Assembly: GCA_003254905.1 (NCBI GenBank)
Contig: QANU01004298.1
Coordinates: forward strand, 62,001-126,000
Length of the DNA: 64,000 bases
Direction: 5' to 3'
From: Nissolia schottii
Lineage: Eukaryota > Streptophyta > Magnoliopsida > Fabales > Fabaceae
The position numbers were made by a program, and so were the translations under genes. A model generated the notes under the pieces. That model was given only the letters and a program-made list of their open reading frames with translations, searched no databases and was not told where the DNA came from. This document shows positions 28,191 to 40,900 of the stretch, one piece after another; position 1 is the stretch's first letter, and every line of letters starts with the position of its first letter.

Positions 28191-28240
28191 GTTGTTCTGA
28201 AGGTAATTGGGCGACACTAATATGCTATTTTGTAGTAGTG

Positions 28241-28470
28241 TCTAATTAAGCCACAAAAACCCGCATCTTCCATGTAGCCGTGAGAATTATCATCCACATT
28301 AACGGTGACCCACCCACTCGGTGGCCAATGCCTATGCACCATATTGATCTCAATACCATGTGCAACAATTAAATCACAACGAATGCTAGAAACAATAATA
28401 GGAGGATACATGATTACCTCCTCATTTCAAGTCCGCCAAATCCAACAAACCGCGGCACACCAAAGAACAA
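28241..28470 (-). pseudogene. LINE RNase H-domain fragment (N-terminal part)
   Basis: The minus strand encodes RHWPPSGWVTVNVDD, then GFCGLIR, matching the start of the RVT_3-type RNase H domain at the end of plant LINE polyproteins (normally W..P..GW.K.N.DG...G..GCGG..RD). It ends at the CACTA terminus at 28240, so the transposon inserted here or truncated it. A stop lies upstream of MYPPIIV. Only a short remnant. Confidence 0.6.
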
Positions 28471-31400
28471 TATCATGATTAGTTAGTCCTTTAATGATTA
28501 AAAATGGAGAAATTCTTTTGATTTAAAGCATTGGTGATTTTCTCTTTTTGTTACTTTCTTTACTTCCAAGAAAAATCAATGTTTTAAATCTCATATGGTG
28601 CATGAATTTTTTTACTCCATATAGTGAACAAAAGAATTTCTCATAAGAATATTACCCTGCTAATTCTTCTTGTTAACTAGTTAACTAATGGAAGATGAGG
28701 AATGCTATTTGAGCACTAAATTTTAGTGACAGCCAACACCCCCACTCACAATACTATGGGGATCATTCTCGGATCCATTATGGTTACTTTTTTTTTTCTC
28801 ATTACGTAAACTCCTTACATTTGTGAATGTGGATGTTAAGTGTCCTCCAAAATTGGGTGTTCGGATATTATTATTCTTTATGTATGAATAATGGGAGAAG
28901 GCTTAAATTGACCTTATAAATTTAGACCTTGTTGTAAAATTTGGGTATATGATAGTCTCACACAATATAAAACCTTAGATTATTTTTATTTATCATTAAT
29001 AGTTGGATGATGTTAAAGGTGACTTGTTTTTGACCGGTGTTTGTGTGCTTTCAGATCTAAAAATAAAATCATAGATCTAGAAAAATGCCACATATTTACA
29101 GGTGCTGAGGGAAGAGGAAAGGGGGCAAGGGCATTGGAGGCTGAACGTTTTTATGGAAATTTTGTGGCGTTGAATGGTAGTCAAGGAGTGACTGCGGAGC
29201 GGCAGTCGTGGTGTGCGGAAGATGGCGACTGAGGCGTGAACAACGATTGTTGACGCGGTGGAGGCGAGGCGAGGCTCTGGTTTCTGGCAGCAGCGAGACA
29301 AGGGACCCGACGAAATCGACGGTGATTCCAATGGCAGTTGGACGAGGGACATGGCAAAGATGGGCGAGGTGCTGGTGGTATTTTGGTGGATCAGTCTAAA
29401 AAAAATTAACAAATATGTGTTCAGCTTGTTTGGTGGTATTTTGTTGGGGATGGTGGTGAGGGGGCAAGCATGGTAGTGGTAGTGGTAGTGAGGTTGGGTC
29501 GATGATGAAGGGCATCCCTTCAAACACTAGTCAATGACTGAATGACCTAATATAAGAGGTTCTAGTTAAAGTGGTTCAAAATACACTCTAAGGTGCATCA
29601 GCAAAATCATACTTTTAAAGTGCATTTAAGCATTCTGCTGAACTATGTATACCTTCAAATAATGATAGCCTTTAAAGCCAATCAAAGTCGTCTGCAACCC
29701 GTTGAAACCAATCTTGGACTGACTTAGAATGCTGACATTTTAAGTATACACATAAGGTTTACTATTATTATGGACGTTAAGTTTATGGTATGTTATATAC
29801 ATTACCTTTTATTTATGTCATCTCCCATTAGCCAATTTTCTCATAATGGCTAACAAAATGATTGATGTGGTGACATGTTTAAATTTTTTCTGTTGCAGAC
29901 ATCTTTAATTATTTAAGGATTGATGTGATGACAAATTTATACTTTTGGTGGATTAAACCAAGTTTTTACTCTTGAATTTTTTTACAAAATCTCATGTTTA
30001 ATTATTTAGTGTTTTCTGTGTTTTTTCTTCTTCCTCTTGAAATTGAAGAATGTGATGTAAGAGCATTGTGAAATCACTTATTTTTGTGCAAGTTTATGTT
30101 CCTACAATCTATAAGTAGGGACATATAGAATGGAAAGAAGGAAAATAATAAAAAGAAAATAGCTCCCAGCCACAGGTTAAAAAAATAATAAGAAAGAATG
30201 AGATTATTTTCAATAGAAAGATACATGTGAAAAAAAAAAGGTAAAAAAAAGAAAAAGCAGTACCACAGGTTAAAGTGGCAATTATGTCGACATTAGATTC
30301 CACACAACACAATTTTTATGTTGCTTAGCACCTAAATGAACAAGAAGATCACCATATCTATTAGCATCATATCTATTAGAAGGAAGTATACATGATGAGT
30401 CTAAACATGTCAAACTTACTGAATGAGCTGTTTGATAACAGCTAATATCTCATCTAATACATGTGACACAATCCCTCGCACAAATGACATGCCCAGACCG
30501 CGACCACCAAACTAGTTACAAACTCATCCTAATAATGTCAACGAGCTCAATAGTAGTATGGAGCCAAACATCCCCACAACTACTCTAAAAAAATAAAAGG
30601 TAAATAACTCTCATCGCCATTTAATTTTGTGAAACATAGAGTGAAGCCAGGTAAGAGTTCCAAGTGCTCCTCCTCCATCATCATCAAAACTATGCAAGTT
30701 CAAATAAACATAATCCATAACTGAGTTTATCTTTCAAATTAATAGTTAAAAAAAATTCTAATTTTATATGATCTTAAATTTATTTATTAGGTTATTTAAT
30801 TAATTAAGGATATTTTAAGATTTATCATGCATATTTCAAAAAATATGCAGTATAAACTAAACAAAATTTATTCTTGAAAATCTCAAAAATATTTTCAAGA
30901 ATTTTAATGTTAAAAAACAATTTTTTATAGGTTATTCATTTGATACCCTAGTATTTACATGTTTACAAAGCTATCGGTACTTCTTTATATTTGATAATCA
31001 TAAGGTATCAATACTCTTAAATTTAATGGGATATCATAATAAGATCATTTTTTATAATATTAAAAAATAATATATTTTATTATAATAAAAAAGCTAATTT
31101 GTCTAAATAATTAGCATACGAATTTGTCTAAAATATAGATACTTTAACAATAATATAGTCTAATTCTTTATCATGATTTAGCCGATAAAATTGTGTTTTT
31201 TCCTTTTTTGAATTTTATCCAATGCGAGTTCTCTTCAACTCACATGAGAACAAGAGCAAACATAATTCATGTGGTCCTCTCATAATGGGTAAATATAATT
31301 GAGTGAGAAAAAAACAATTGGCATTTACAAAACGTTATACTAAACTGCATTTTGCTAGATATGCACTTGTGGATCAATTATAAGTTTTGCCACGTTAAGT

Positions 31401-32027
31401 GGTAGACGACCTTACAACAGCCTTAACTAACAATTTTTATCTCTAATTACCACGAATTCTCCTCATCAAATTTACACACTCAAGAATAATCCTATCTCTT
31501 AATGATCTTAGATGAAAATATAAACTTTTAGAATGGGGGGCTTTTTAATACTACATTAACGATAATTTTGAATTCTAAAATTGGTCTCAAAGCATTTTTG
31601 TACTTCAACAAAGTTAAAAAAAACGATGAAGAACTAGAATCATTTATCTATGGTGTTTTGTCAAAATAAAAACTTAATCTCAACATAGTAAGGAGTAACT
31701 GAGATTATAAATATCGCCATGAATCAAAAGACCATGTTTCCAACATTTCAATAGAAGGATGAAAAAATTGGAAAGAAGAAAGTAAAACAAGACGGAAAGA
31801 CAAACATCCTTGACATTAATTGAATCAGCGAAGATGAGCTTATTTGCAGTAGGGAAATGAAGTACTACAATATTGTTGGACATCAAACCGAAACAATTGG
31901 ATTGATTGAATTGAAAGGAAAACGCTACCCCCTGTGAAATCAAGATCAAGGATAAAGGAATTAAAGAAGCAAGATCGTTTTCCACTACATTGTAATTGCC
32001 ATCATCAACTGCAAAAAATCCATTTCT
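28471..32027. other. Intergenic and 3' flank of the zinc-finger gene
   Basis: A 148-codon minus ORF at 29077-29523, in a more GC-rich patch, has no domain I recognise. ORFs at 30109-30312 and 31680-31985 (minus) are low-complexity or chance. The last few hundred bases before 32028 are the likely 3' UTR of the minus-strand zinc-finger gene. Confidence 0.5.
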
Positions 32028-33425
32028 CTAGTCATCAGCCGGAGCAGGTAGGTTGAGATCAATTAGGCAAGAAACAACAGGAGCAGCTTGTTTGATGACG
32101 AGAGTGCTTTCTCCAGAACCTCCAATAAAATGGGATCTTTTATGACCTCCCAAGGCTTGGCCTGACTGGAAAATCCTGTAGCAGATTGGGCACTCATGTT
32201 CCATGCTCTTCTTTGACTTCAACTTCTTCTTGGCTTTGCTGCACTTCTTCGCACTGACAGCCTTGCTGTTGTGAGACTTATTGGCTGCTGGAAAACAATT
32301 GGTGTCAGTGCTGTACTTGTCGCCGCTCTCGTCAATTGAATCATAAGAGCTGTTGAATTCACTAGCCAAACTCTCATGATTCTCATGGATTTCGCCATTG
32401 TTAAAACCATTTGCTGTCTTCCTGCCAGAAGGCCCTGCTAAATTGTTGTAGACGAGAGAATCATAGCTGGCTCTTTTCCTCATGACTTCATATGTTCTAT
32501 CATAATCAGAGTTCTTAACTGCGTCTGGAGTGTATTTGCTTCGGCTCATCATCTTCCTTGATTCAGATTCATACCTGAAATAAGCAGAGTCTGAATTACC
32601 AGCAGCACGCTTTAACTTCAAGTCCTCGGTGAGCTTCTTCTCCTCCTCGACCTCATAAGCATCATCATCAGGCGCAGCATTCTTGCCATCACTCACAGCA
32701 ATTCTGGTGTCGGGCCTCGCCTCCAGAACAACTGAATTGTTATCAGAGGACTCTGTAACCGAAGCAAAACGACCCTTGCGCCTCGAATCTCTGGACAACA
32801 TCATCAACAGCATGGCCACGTCTTCTTCACTCTGCTCCACCTCAGACACAGAAGACGGAGAACCATTCCCCAATGGAACAGAAGGTTGATCGCTGAGGTG
32901 AAGGGTGTTGAGCCTCATCCTCCTCTTGGATCTCCTCGGAGCGCTACAATTCTCGGTATCAGATTCATCATCCATGACCAATTTCCGATCCTCGAATCTC
33001 TCAAACCTGTAATTGGTGCCCTTGTCTTTCTCCGAGTGGCAAGCCATGTGGCCACACAGAGCTTTCAATGATGGGAACCCTTTCCCACATTCTTTGCAGA
33101 ACCTCTCCTTCCCTTCCTGCTGTGCCACAGTGGCAGCATCGTGGATATTCACAAACCTGGTTGTTTTCTTGGGGTTCTCCCTCAGGCCATAAGAGAGATT
33201 GCTGCTGTTGTTTCCGCCGCCACCAGCAACCCCCGTTACGGGCCACAATGAATCCCTCTTCCTCTTCCTCCCACCATCCAACAACTTGGCATGATCATAG
33301 CTGTCAGCAGCAGCAGCAGCATTGCTCCTTTCTTCAGTCATGTGGGTCCTGATGTGACCACCCAGGGACTTCCCACATGGGAACCTCTTCTTGCAATACT
33401 TGCACACGAACTTCCTCTCCTCCAT
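32028..33425 (-). CDS. C2H2 zinc-finger protein, probable transcriptional repressor
   Basis: Single-exon gene of 465 aa. There are three C2H2 fingers: C8/C11/H24/H28 (CGKSLGGH), C110/C113/H126/H130 (SLKALCGH) and C412/C415/H428/H432 (SGQALGGH). Finger 3 carries the plant-specific QALGGH motif; fingers 1 and 2 have variants of it. The C-terminus ends [12 protein letters not shown], a DLN/EAR-type motif (residues about 454-465) known in related proteins to recruit co-repressors. A basic RKRKRD near residue 53 and a Lys-rich run near 390-405 could be nuclear signals. The middle 270 residues are acidic/Ser-rich and low in structure. The start is the ATG just before the first finger, and the frame is free of breaks. 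Specific targets are unknown. It resembles the Arabidopsis C2H2 genes near At1g26590. Confidence 0.92.
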   Translation of the reverse strand: MEERKFVCKYCKKRFPCGKSLGGHIRTHMTEERSNAAAAADSYDHAKLLDGGRKRKRDSLWPVTGVAGGGGNNSSNLSYGLRENPKKTTRFVNIHDAATVAQQEGKERFCKECGKGFPSLKALCGHMACHSEKDKGTNYRFERFEDRKLVMDDESDTENCSAPRRSKRRMRLNTLHLSDQPSVPLGNGSPSSVSEVEQSEEDVAMLLMMLSRDSRRKGRFASVTESSDNNSVVLEARPDTRIAVSDGKNAAPDDDAYEVEEEKKLTEDLKLKRAAGNSDSAYFRYESESRKMMSRSKYTPDAVKNSDYDRTYEVMRKRASYDSLVYNNLAGPSGRKTANGFNNGEIHENHESLASEFNSSYDSIDESGDKYSTDTNCFPAANKSHNSKAVSAKKCSKAKKKLKSKKSMEHECPICYRIFQSGQALGGHKRSHFIGGSGESTLVIKQAAPVVSCLIDLNLPAPADD

Positions 33426-33485
33426 GGAATTGATGCGAATCCGATCCAGAACAAGATCAGCAAACTATGTCAAATGAACTCAAAT

Positions 33486-33919
33486 CTGCAGGGCATAACA
33501 AACATTGCAATAAGAGAATGAATGATTATAAAAAGGTACAAGAATTTTACACAGAGAGAGGGGGGTAAAAAAAAGTGATAAAATTTGAGATCACCAAAAA
33601 GGTGGTTGCTTTTTAGCCAGGTGATGATCAGAAGAGAATCAAGATCGTCAGATGTGACAGTTCTATAAGTACAAGATCCGACCCACAAAAAGGGGCGAGA
33701 CCCCTTAATTTCCGTTTCCCAATAGAAAAATTAATGCTCAAAATTTTAAGGGCATAAGAAAAAACAGGAATTCAAAATAAAAAAAATTGAATTTTGAAGG
33801 ATTGGGCTGCTAGTAATTACTAGTGGCGGTGACCTCAAGAACAATCGGTAATCTAATCTAATCTAATCTAATCAGAGCTGAAGCTAAGAATGGTTGTTCT
33901 TGCTGCTCTTTGGGTTTAC
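33486..33919 (-). other. Putative 5' UTR intron of the zinc-finger gene
   Basis: On the minus strand CCAAGCAAAG/GTAAAC (33919) and CCCTGCAG/ATTTGAG (33485) are good donor and acceptor sites upstream of the ATG. This is a prediction from splice motifs only. The intron includes a four-copy AATCT/TCTAA run near 33851-33872. Confidence 0.45.
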
Positions 33920-34032
33920 CTTTGCTTGGTGCTGTAGAGTGTTGTAGCTCTAGGTGGAGGAGAATTCCATGCACGATAGAGGAGAGGAACTAAAAAGAAA
34001 AATAAAAATAAGGAGTGGGATATATCATATGT

Positions 34033-34046
34033 CACGTGTACGTGGG
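34033..34046. promoter_or_regulatory. G-box with overlapping ABRE-like motif upstream of the zinc-finger gene
   Basis: CACGTG at 34033-34038, then TACGTGGG. The palindromic G-box is the binding core of plant bZIP and bHLH factors. It is about 600 bp upstream of the ATG and about 100 bp beyond the putative 5' UTR intron donor. Confidence 0.4.
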
Positions 34047-34115
34047 AATGAGAACGATTGCAAATTTATATCAACAGCCAAGATTTCAGTTATATCAGAT
34101 GTGATTTGGTGACAC

Positions 34116-34999
34116 NNNNNNNNNNNNNNNNNNNNNNNNNNNNNNNNNNNNNNNNNNNNNNNNNNNNNNNNNNNNNNNNNNNNNNNNNNNNNNNNNNNNN
34201 NNNNNNNNNNNNNNNNNNNNNNNNNNNNNNNNNNNNNNNNNNNNNNNNNNNNNNNNNNNNNNNNNNNNNNNNNNNNNNNNNNNNNNNNNNNNNNNNNNNN
34301 NNNNNNNNNNNNNNNNNNNNNNNNNNNNNNNNNNNNNNNNNNNNNNNNNNNNNNNNNNNNNNNNNNNNNNNNNNNNNNNNNNNNNNNNNNNNNNNNNNNN
34401 NNNNNNNNNNNNNNNNNNNNNNNNNNNNNNNNNNNNNNNNNNNNNNNNNNNNNNNNNNNNNNNNNNNNNNNNNNNNNNNNNNNNNNNNNNNNNNNNNNNN
34501 NNNNNNNNNNNNNNNNNNNNNNNNNNNNNNNNNNNNNNNNNNNNNNNNNNNNNNNNNNNNNNNNNNNNNNNNNNNNNNNNNNNNNNNNNNNNNNNNNNNN
34601 NNNNNNNNNNNNNNNNNNNNNNNNNNNNNNNNNNNNNNNNNNNNNNNNNNNNNNNNNNNNNNNNNNNNNNNNNNNNNNNNNNNNNNNNNNNNNNNNNNNN
34701 NNNNNNNNNNNNNNNNNNNNNNNNNNNNNNNNNNNNNNNNNNNNNNNNNNNNNNNNNNNNNNNNNNNNNNNNNNNNNNNNNNNNNNNNNNNNNNNNNNNN
34801 NNNNNNNNNNNNNNNNNNNNNNNNNNNNNNNNNNNNNNNNNNNNNNNNNNNNNNNNNNNNNNNNNNNNNNNNNNNNNNNNNNNNNNNNNNNNNNNNNNNN
34901 NNNNNNNNNNNNNNNNNNNNNNNNNNNNNNNNNNNNNNNNNNNNNNNNNNNNNNNNNNNNNNNNNNNNNNNNNNNNNNNNNNNNNNNNNNNNNNNNNNN
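34116..34999. other. Assembly gap (884 N)
   Basis: Unsequenced run. The apparent plus-strand ORF through it (34058-35098) is an artefact of translating N. Confidence 0.99.
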
Positions 35000-36846
35000 A
35001 ACGAGGAGTTTCTGGTTTATAATGATGCCTCGGATTTTTTTGGTAATGATGCCTCAGATAACATATTGTTACTGCTGTTGAGGTTGCTGAGGGATTGATT
35101 TTCTTGTCACCACTACTAGCTAGAAATTAGACTTTTTGCAGCGACTCTTTCGTTGCATCTAGTAAAGTATTTGAAAGAAAGATTAAATTAATTGGTTAAA
35201 TATAAAATAGGAAAATGTTAAATTATTATTTTTATATACAAAGTATTTGACTTTGAAGATAATTATGGTGAGAATCAAACGCTTTTAATGTTTAAACTAT
35301 TTAGTTAGTATTGTATTAATCTTGCATCTAATATTTTAAAGAAAGATGTAAAAAAATTTGATTAAATAGGAATATATATAACCTATATCATTTACTATTT
35401 CTAGTAGATATTTGTTCAAACTCATTTCTAATGTTAATTTGACTCATGTGTGAAGTTCATAAAGCTGAATTATAAATTCACAAGAGATTACATATGTAAT
35501 TTTTTTTTATAAACAATATAATTAGTAATTAAATATGATTAAATTGGTATGTCATATTTTATTATGTACACGTATTATTTTATAATTTAATAAACATAAC
35601 TTCCTGTAAAAAATAAAATAAAATAAAACATTACTCAATTATTATAAGTATAAGACTATTAACACTCCCTCTTTTCTTTTATTTTTATTACATTTAAAAA
35701 TTTAAAATAAATACAAAATTTATAAACAAAGATAAGGGCAAAATTTTAATGTTCATTACCTCATACCAAACGCCCTCTTAGATTAAGTAATTTGTAACAC
35801 GTGTGTGTGAGATTTCATTCTTATATATACTTTATGGAATGATTTATAAAAGAAAATAATTATATTAATTTTTAAGTTAGTTTCAAACCACTCACTATTT
35901 AATAATAAATTAGTTCATTCCCATGCAGGTTAACATAATTGATTCTATTTTATATCAAGTTAAATTAGTTTTTCAAGTTATCAAACAACTCCATAAAACC
36001 AATTTGTTTTGTCCAAGACCTTAAGCAATATGGGAGGCAACAGTAATCTTTATGTGATGAACTTGGAAGGTATATTTGTTGAGGAACTAATGGTATGAAA
36101 GAAATTTTAAGATTTGTATTATTTACGGCTTAGGCATTTGATTCTTTATTCATTTAAGAGATTTAGTATTATCTCTTATTTAAGAAGATTAATTTAGGTA
36201 TTATGGAGTAGATTATGAAAAAAAAAACTTGTGGATCTTATTCATCAATGTGGGATTTTTTTTTAATGTATCCTCCAACCAAAGATAATCATATTTAAGT
36301 ATTGTGAGACATTTAAATGTGTGACATTCTCCATTCTAATAGTGGTTCCCTAAGAGAGAATATGTACTGAAAAGAATATTTTATCTTGTTCTATTGTTTA
36401 ATAGGGAAGTTGATACAAGAATGATGAGAGAATATCAGTGCAGAAAAGAATGTTCACTTCGATAGGTACAGCTGTAAGCTCAGCTTATAATACTAATCAA
36501 ATTCTCCCTGGCTCAACCAAATAGGCAAATAGTGTTGAATTAGACCTCGGAACTTACAGTGTTGCAGATATAGCAATTATCAATGTCCAATAAAACCATA
36601 AGAATGTTATCCATGACATAAAAATATCACCAGCACCCATTTATTACATAAAGGAAGGCAGGAAGGCCAAGAAATAAGGACTTTTAGCTAGCTAAGAAGA
36701 AAATAACAGGCAATATTGTGCCATAAAATTTACCTAGTCAAATAAAACTAGTACAAAGAGGCAAGAGCATCATCTGAAACATAAATAAGAAAGAATAAGA
36801 AAGAGCATAATATGTGTCAGGAATGGATGAGGCATTTCTTCTCTAT
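35000..36846. other. Intergenic and UGD 3' flank, nothing recognised
   Basis: AT-rich without ORFs. TAATGATGCCTC occurs twice just after the gap (35021 and 35045). The stretch from about 36500 to 36846 is the likely 3' UTR of the minus-strand UGD gene. Confidence 0.5.
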
Positions 36847-38289
36847 TTAGGCCACTGCAGGCATGTCCCTGAGCCATGGGTCTAGTGGCTTGCCAATGGA
36901 ATAAACTATGAAACCAATTTCCCTCAGCTTGTTGGCATCCACAATATTCCGGCCATCAAACACAAATGCTGGCTTCTGCATGCTGTCAAAGACTTTCTGG
37001 TAATCGAGCTTCCGGAACTCGTCCCACTCGGTCAGAATGCACACGCCATGCGAGTCCTTCACCGCCTCATAGGCATCCCAGACCACAGAGACTTGCTTTA
37101 TGGCAGTTGGGCTTGCTGGCTGAAGATGAGTTGGGTGGTCCTTATCAAACTTCCTCATTGACAGATCCTTCAATATCTGATCCTCAGTGACCTGAGGATC
37201 GTATATGCTCAACTTAGCCCTGTCCCCCAACAGCCCCTTGCACACATCAATAGCCGGCGTCTCCCTGGTGTCGCCCGTGTCCTTCTTGAAGGCGAATCCC
37301 AGAACAGCAATCTTCTTGGATGAAACCGTGTTGAACATGGAGGAAACTACCCGGTTCACGAACCGGGATTTCTGGTAGTCGTTCACCTTGATGACCTGCT
37401 TCCAGTAATTGGCAGCCTCGGGAAGGCCATTGCACTCGCAGATGTAGACCAAGTTCAGGATGTCCTTCTGGAAGCAAGAGCCACCAAAGCCAACACTGGC
37501 GTTCAAGAACTTTGGCCCAATCCTGGAGTCGGTGCCGATGGAGTGGGAAACCTGGGAGACATCAGCGCCGGTTGCCTCACACAGTGCAGACATGGCGTTC
37601 ACAGAAGAGATCCTCTGCGCCAGGAAGGCATTGGCAGCGAGCTTGGAGAGCTCGGCAGACCACAAGTTGGTGCAAATGATTTTATCCTGAGGGACCCAAT
37701 TAGCATAAACAGCTTTCAGGGTGCTTATGGCCTTCTGCCCTTCCGGGGTCTCCCTGCCTCCGATTAGGACTCGGTCCGGATGGAACAAGTCCTGAATCGC
37801 CGTCCCCTCGGCAAGGAATTCCGGGTTCGAAAGGATGGTGAAATTGATGCCTTTCCTATTGTGGGTCAGGATCCTCTCAATTGCCTCAGCCGTCTTCACC
37901 GGGACAGTCGATTTCTCAACCACAATCTTGTCCGATTTGGACACATCGGCGATCAGCCTCGCGGCACTCTCCCAGTAAGTTAGATCCGCAGCTTTTCCGG
38001 CTCCGAGCCCCTGAGTCTTTGTAGGGGTGTTCACAGATACAAAGACAATGTCAGCCTCAGCAACATTCTTCTCCACATCCACGCTGAAGAAGAGGTTCTT
38101 CCCCTTGCACTGCCTCACCACATCGTCCAGGCCTGGCTCGTAGATTGGGAGGTGCTCGCTGTTCCAGGCATTGATTCGAGGGGCTGAGATGTCCACCACA
38201 GTCACTACAACATCAGGGCACTTGTAGGCAATCACGGCCATGGTTGGTCCACCAACATAACCAGCTCCAATACAACAAATCTTCACCAT
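36847..38289 (-). CDS. UGD: UDP-glucose 6-dehydrogenase
   Basis: Cytosolic enzyme that oxidises UDP-glucose to UDP-glucuronate with two NAD+, feeding nucleotide sugars for pectin and hemicellulose. The intronless CDS encodes 480 aa, the usual plant length. Landmarks are the N-terminal Rossmann motif [11 protein letters not shown] (residues 6-16), [33 protein letters not shown], the central helix region [19 protein letters not shown], the active-site Cys272 in [10 protein letters not shown], the second nucleotide-binding part ([14 protein letters not shown]) and the C-terminal [11 protein letters not shown]. The start is MVKICCIG; an in-frame ATG ten codons upstream lies beside a predicted 5' UTR splice acceptor and is not the family start. 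No breaks. It neighbours the beta-glucosidase and the C2H2 gene on the same strand, as I recall for UGD1 in Arabidopsis. Confidence 0.97.
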   Translation of the reverse strand: MVKICCIGAGYVGGPTMAVIAYKCPDVVVTVVDISAPRINAWNSEHLPIYEPGLDDVVRQCKGKNLFFSVDVEKNVAEADIVFVSVNTPTKTQGLGAGKAADLTYWESAARLIADVSKSDKIVVEKSTVPVKTAEAIERILTHNRKGINFTILSNPEFLAEGTAIQDLFHPDRVLIGGRETPEGQKAISTLKAVYANWVPQDKIICTNLWSAELSKLAANAFLAQRISSVNAMSALCEATGADVSQVSHSIGTDSRIGPKFLNASVGFGGSCFQKDILNLVYICECNGLPEAANYWKQVIKVNDYQKSRFVNRVVSSMFNTVSSKKIAVLGFAFKKDTGDTRETPAIDVCKGLLGDRAKLSIYDPQVTEDQILKDLSMRKFDKDHPTHLQPASPTAIKQVSVVWDAYEAVKDSHGVCILTEWDEFRKLDYQKVFDSMQKPAFVFDGRNIVDANKLREIGFIVYSIGKPLDPWLRDMPAVA

Positions 38290-38305
38290 TTTTGGTCTCA
38301 GCAGG

Positions 38306-38448
38306 CTGCACAGTATCACATGGATGATCAGACTAAAACAGCACCCACAAGAATATGCAAAAGTTACTTTGAAATGTCTGTTACCATACCTGAAATAGGG
38401 ATATGATCAAATTGATATGCACAATTCATGCAATCAGCTCCATGAGCA

Positions 38449-38482
<34 letters not shown>

Positions 38483-38868
38483 CTATAAGTGACAATAACG
38501 ATACAGAATAGAACAATTTTGGGAATTGTAGGTGTGGCGATTAAAGAAAGAGAGGCTTTCAATTGGAGCAATCATTGCAAAAGTGTGGATCCAGATGAGA
38601 TGGTATTCCCCATTTCCAAAGAAAGCGACGGAACTTGGAATTATTCAATTGTGTTTATTTACTATCCTACGCACACATACAAACAGGTCCACTCATGAAA
38701 CGAGACAAATGGTCGAATCAGAGTGCCCATATAATAATTAAACGATAATAATAAACAAATATGGTATATCAGATACTAGAAAAAGAACAAACCGACCTAT
38801 TCGCAAACAAAACAGTTTCCAATTCAAATGACAAATTCCAATAGATAGAAAGAGATCGAATAAATTAC
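38306..38868 (-). other. Putative 5' UTR intron of UGD
   Basis: Minus-strand donor AGACAAG/GTAATT (38868) and acceptor CTGTGCAG/CCTGCT (38306) lie upstream of the ATG. If used, it removes the upstream in-frame ATG from the mRNA. A leader intron is common in plant UGD genes. Predicted from motifs only. Confidence 0.5.
38450..38479. repeat. (TA)15 microsatellite
   Basis: Uninterrupted AT/TA run inside the predicted UGD leader intron. Confidence 0.95.
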
Positions 38869-38984
38869 CTTGTCTAATTAGATAAGGAAGTGACGATGGG
38901 TGAAGAAATGTTCTTTGTGTTATTTTGTGACGAGTAGGAGGAAGGAAGAATGGGTTATGAAAGCAGCAGCGATTTCGGATCTCT

Positions 38985-38992
38985 AATTTATA
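38985..38992 (-). promoter_or_regulatory. Putative TATA box of UGD
   Basis: TATAAATT on the minus strand, about 115 bp upstream of the predicted leader-intron donor. Confidence 0.45.
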
Positions 38993-39069
38993 AGAGAAAC
39001 GTGTAAGTCGCCCAGGCATTCCGTGATTAAAGAGCATTGCTTCGCCTTCTCCCAATTTCCCTTTCACCC

Positions 39070-39778
39070 CACGCTAACAAACTACCACATGCTTTTTTGT
39101 ATTTGCTTACTTGTTTTTTTTTTTTCGTTTTGGTAATCATTGGTTATTGGCATTTAAGTTAGTTTGTTACATTTAATTGTTTAGCACAAATCAAGGGGAA
39201 AATATCAATTGCATCATTTACGCATAAAACTGTCTTTCTATTTATTCTTTTCCTATGACTGGAAGGTATTTTGTACGAATAAAATCCAAGTACTATCTAT
39301 GAGCTTTATCATTTTTTCTTTCTCGATTCAATCTCTATTATGAGAAATTTAAGTAACTTAACTCGATTTGACTATAGCTTGTAGTAGATGATAGAGATCT
39401 TTCAATAAATTTTTTTCTATTCACAGAGCCTAAACTTGCAACCAAGACTTGTACCACTGATGAAAGCCAAACGCACGTTCTCTATCCTTGACCCAGCTTT
39501 GGTTTGTCACAACCGTGCCAAGTTAGTGGAAGGCGTTATTGTATTCCTTGTCGTTCAAATTAAATTTATATACATACCTATTTACGGCTTTCAGATTCCA
39601 AAGGAATCCAATTGCAGTATAGGGTATGGTCGATCCCACAGGGAGTTGTAAAATACCATTCTTGAGTTCATTTAATTAAACAATGAGGTGAAAGATTTGT
39701 GATTTGATTTATATTTAAATAGACTAAATAAATAAAAGACAGGAAAATAAAATAGGAAACAAATCAGAGGTAGTTCCN
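39070..39778. other. UGD upstream region up to the retroelement
   Basis: No gene recognised; a 71-codon plus ORF at 39436 has no known domain. It ends at a single N (39778), immediately before LTR sequence begins. Confidence 0.5.
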
Positions 39779-39882
39779 TTGAGCGTCAGAATCCTTGTAG
39801 GTACACACGCCGGCTCCGACGAACTTGAACCCGCAGATAAGCTCTAGGATCTTGCTTGGATCGAGGAACCTACTTCAGTACA
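39779..39882 (+). repeat. 5' LTR, 3' part only
   Basis: About 104 bp match the end of the 3' LTR near 46155-46258 (CCTTG-AGGTAC-CACG--GGCTCCG-CGAACTTGAA-CCGCA and AGCTC-AGGATC). It ends ACA directly before the primer site. The remainder of the LTR is absent at the N. Confidence 0.8.
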
Positions 39883-39900
39883 TTGGCGCCGTCTGTGGAG
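39883..39900 (+). other. Gypsy primer binding site
   Basis: TTGGCGCCGTCTGTGGAG directly follows the LTR end and is the usual primer-site form in this group of plant gypsy elements. Confidence 0.75.
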
Positions 39901-40499
39901 ACTTTTTCACGGCACCCCACATCTCCTTCTTGGACCCTGAAGCATCCCTACAGCCAACCAATCATCCCTATAATCATGCCTACCAAAAACACCAAAAAAA
40001 CCTACCGTGTCCCGACCTCCAAGGAAACCCGCGGATCAGCATCCGCAGGAACCCAAGCACCTCCTTCCCAACTGCCTCCCCCTTCACCTTTCTTGAGGCA
40101 CCACCGCCTCTCACCACCCCACCCCCTCGAACCAATCCCTCCTCCTCCGCGCAGCAACAGATAAAGCCAAAAAAGAGGCTGAGCAGAGGCAAAGAGAACG
40201 CCATAATGACGATATTAACCGCGGTGATGGCCAAAGCCATGCGCCACCAAACAAAGAAGAACAAGAATCCGTATATAGTAGGTCCGCAAAGAAATCATGA
40301 GCATGGTAGAGGAAGGCGAAACGGAAGGATACTCACCCTTTCGTCGATGAAATCCTCAGTGCCATGCCTCCACAAGGATCTCGTCCACCAACTGACATGG
40401 AGCCATATGACAAAACTTCCGAACCTCAGCATCACCTAGATGCTTTTGGGCACAGAATGGTATTGGATGGGGCTTCCAATGCCATTCAATGCAAATCCT

Positions 40500-40900
40500 T
40501 TCCTGTAACCCTAAGGAAAAGAGCATTGGTATAGTTCAACGCGTTCCCACCAAAGTGCATTCAGTGCTTTGACGACTTAGCCGAGCGCTTCTTGGCTAAC
40601 TGCACTACATGGAGGACAAAACCCAAGATGGCAGTAAGCCTCTTAGGCGTAATCCAGAGGGGGGATGAATCCCTTCGACAGTACCTGGATCGTTTCTACG
40701 AGGAATGCGCTCAGGTTAAAGACCTACAACCACAAGCTGTGTTAATGGGCTTGACCAATAGGCTTAAAAAAGGCATCCTGTTTACCAGTTTTCCCTATCG
40801 ATGAAATTCTTAATCGCAAAAAATGAGGTGCCCACTATTCGCAGAGACCAAGTACCTGCTAGGAGATGCTATAAAACCATCCTCCAAATACAAGGTCGAG
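40500..40900 (+). pseudogene. Gypsy gag remnant
   Basis: Encodes a retrotransposon gag domain: FDDLAERFLANC, LLGVIQRGDESLRQYLDRFYEE, LTNRLKKGILF. Stops at about 40532 and 40802 break it, and no intact zinc knuckle was seen. The Pro-rich stretch from 39976 may be its degraded N-terminal part. Confidence 0.75.

Larger units (their letters stand above)
23520..28240 (-). mobile_element. Decayed CACTA (En/Spm) transposon
   Basis: The right end reads CTATTTTGTAGTAGTG, i.e. CACTACTACAAAATAG on the minus strand, the hallmark CACTA terminus. Subterminal repeats built on TTACCGTCGGA and its inverse fill about 27700-28190 and recur, diverged, at about 23540-23790. A tnp2 transposase pseudogene lies between them on the minus strand. 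I find no CACTA terminus near 23500, so the left end is truncated or decayed. Confidence 0.8.

Noticed and set aside
29077-29523. 148-codon minus ORF in a GC-richer patch
   Set aside because: Low-complexity His/Ser/Thr/Pro composition and no known motif; overlapping open frames on the other strand indicate a compositional effect.
34058-35098. 346-codon plus-strand ORF
   Set aside because: Almost entirely a run of N; an artefact of the assembly gap.
39825-40439. 204-codon Pro-rich plus ORF as a host gene
   Set aside because: It begins inside the LTR/primer-site region of the gypsy element and leads into gag; it is leader/gag sequence, not a host gene.
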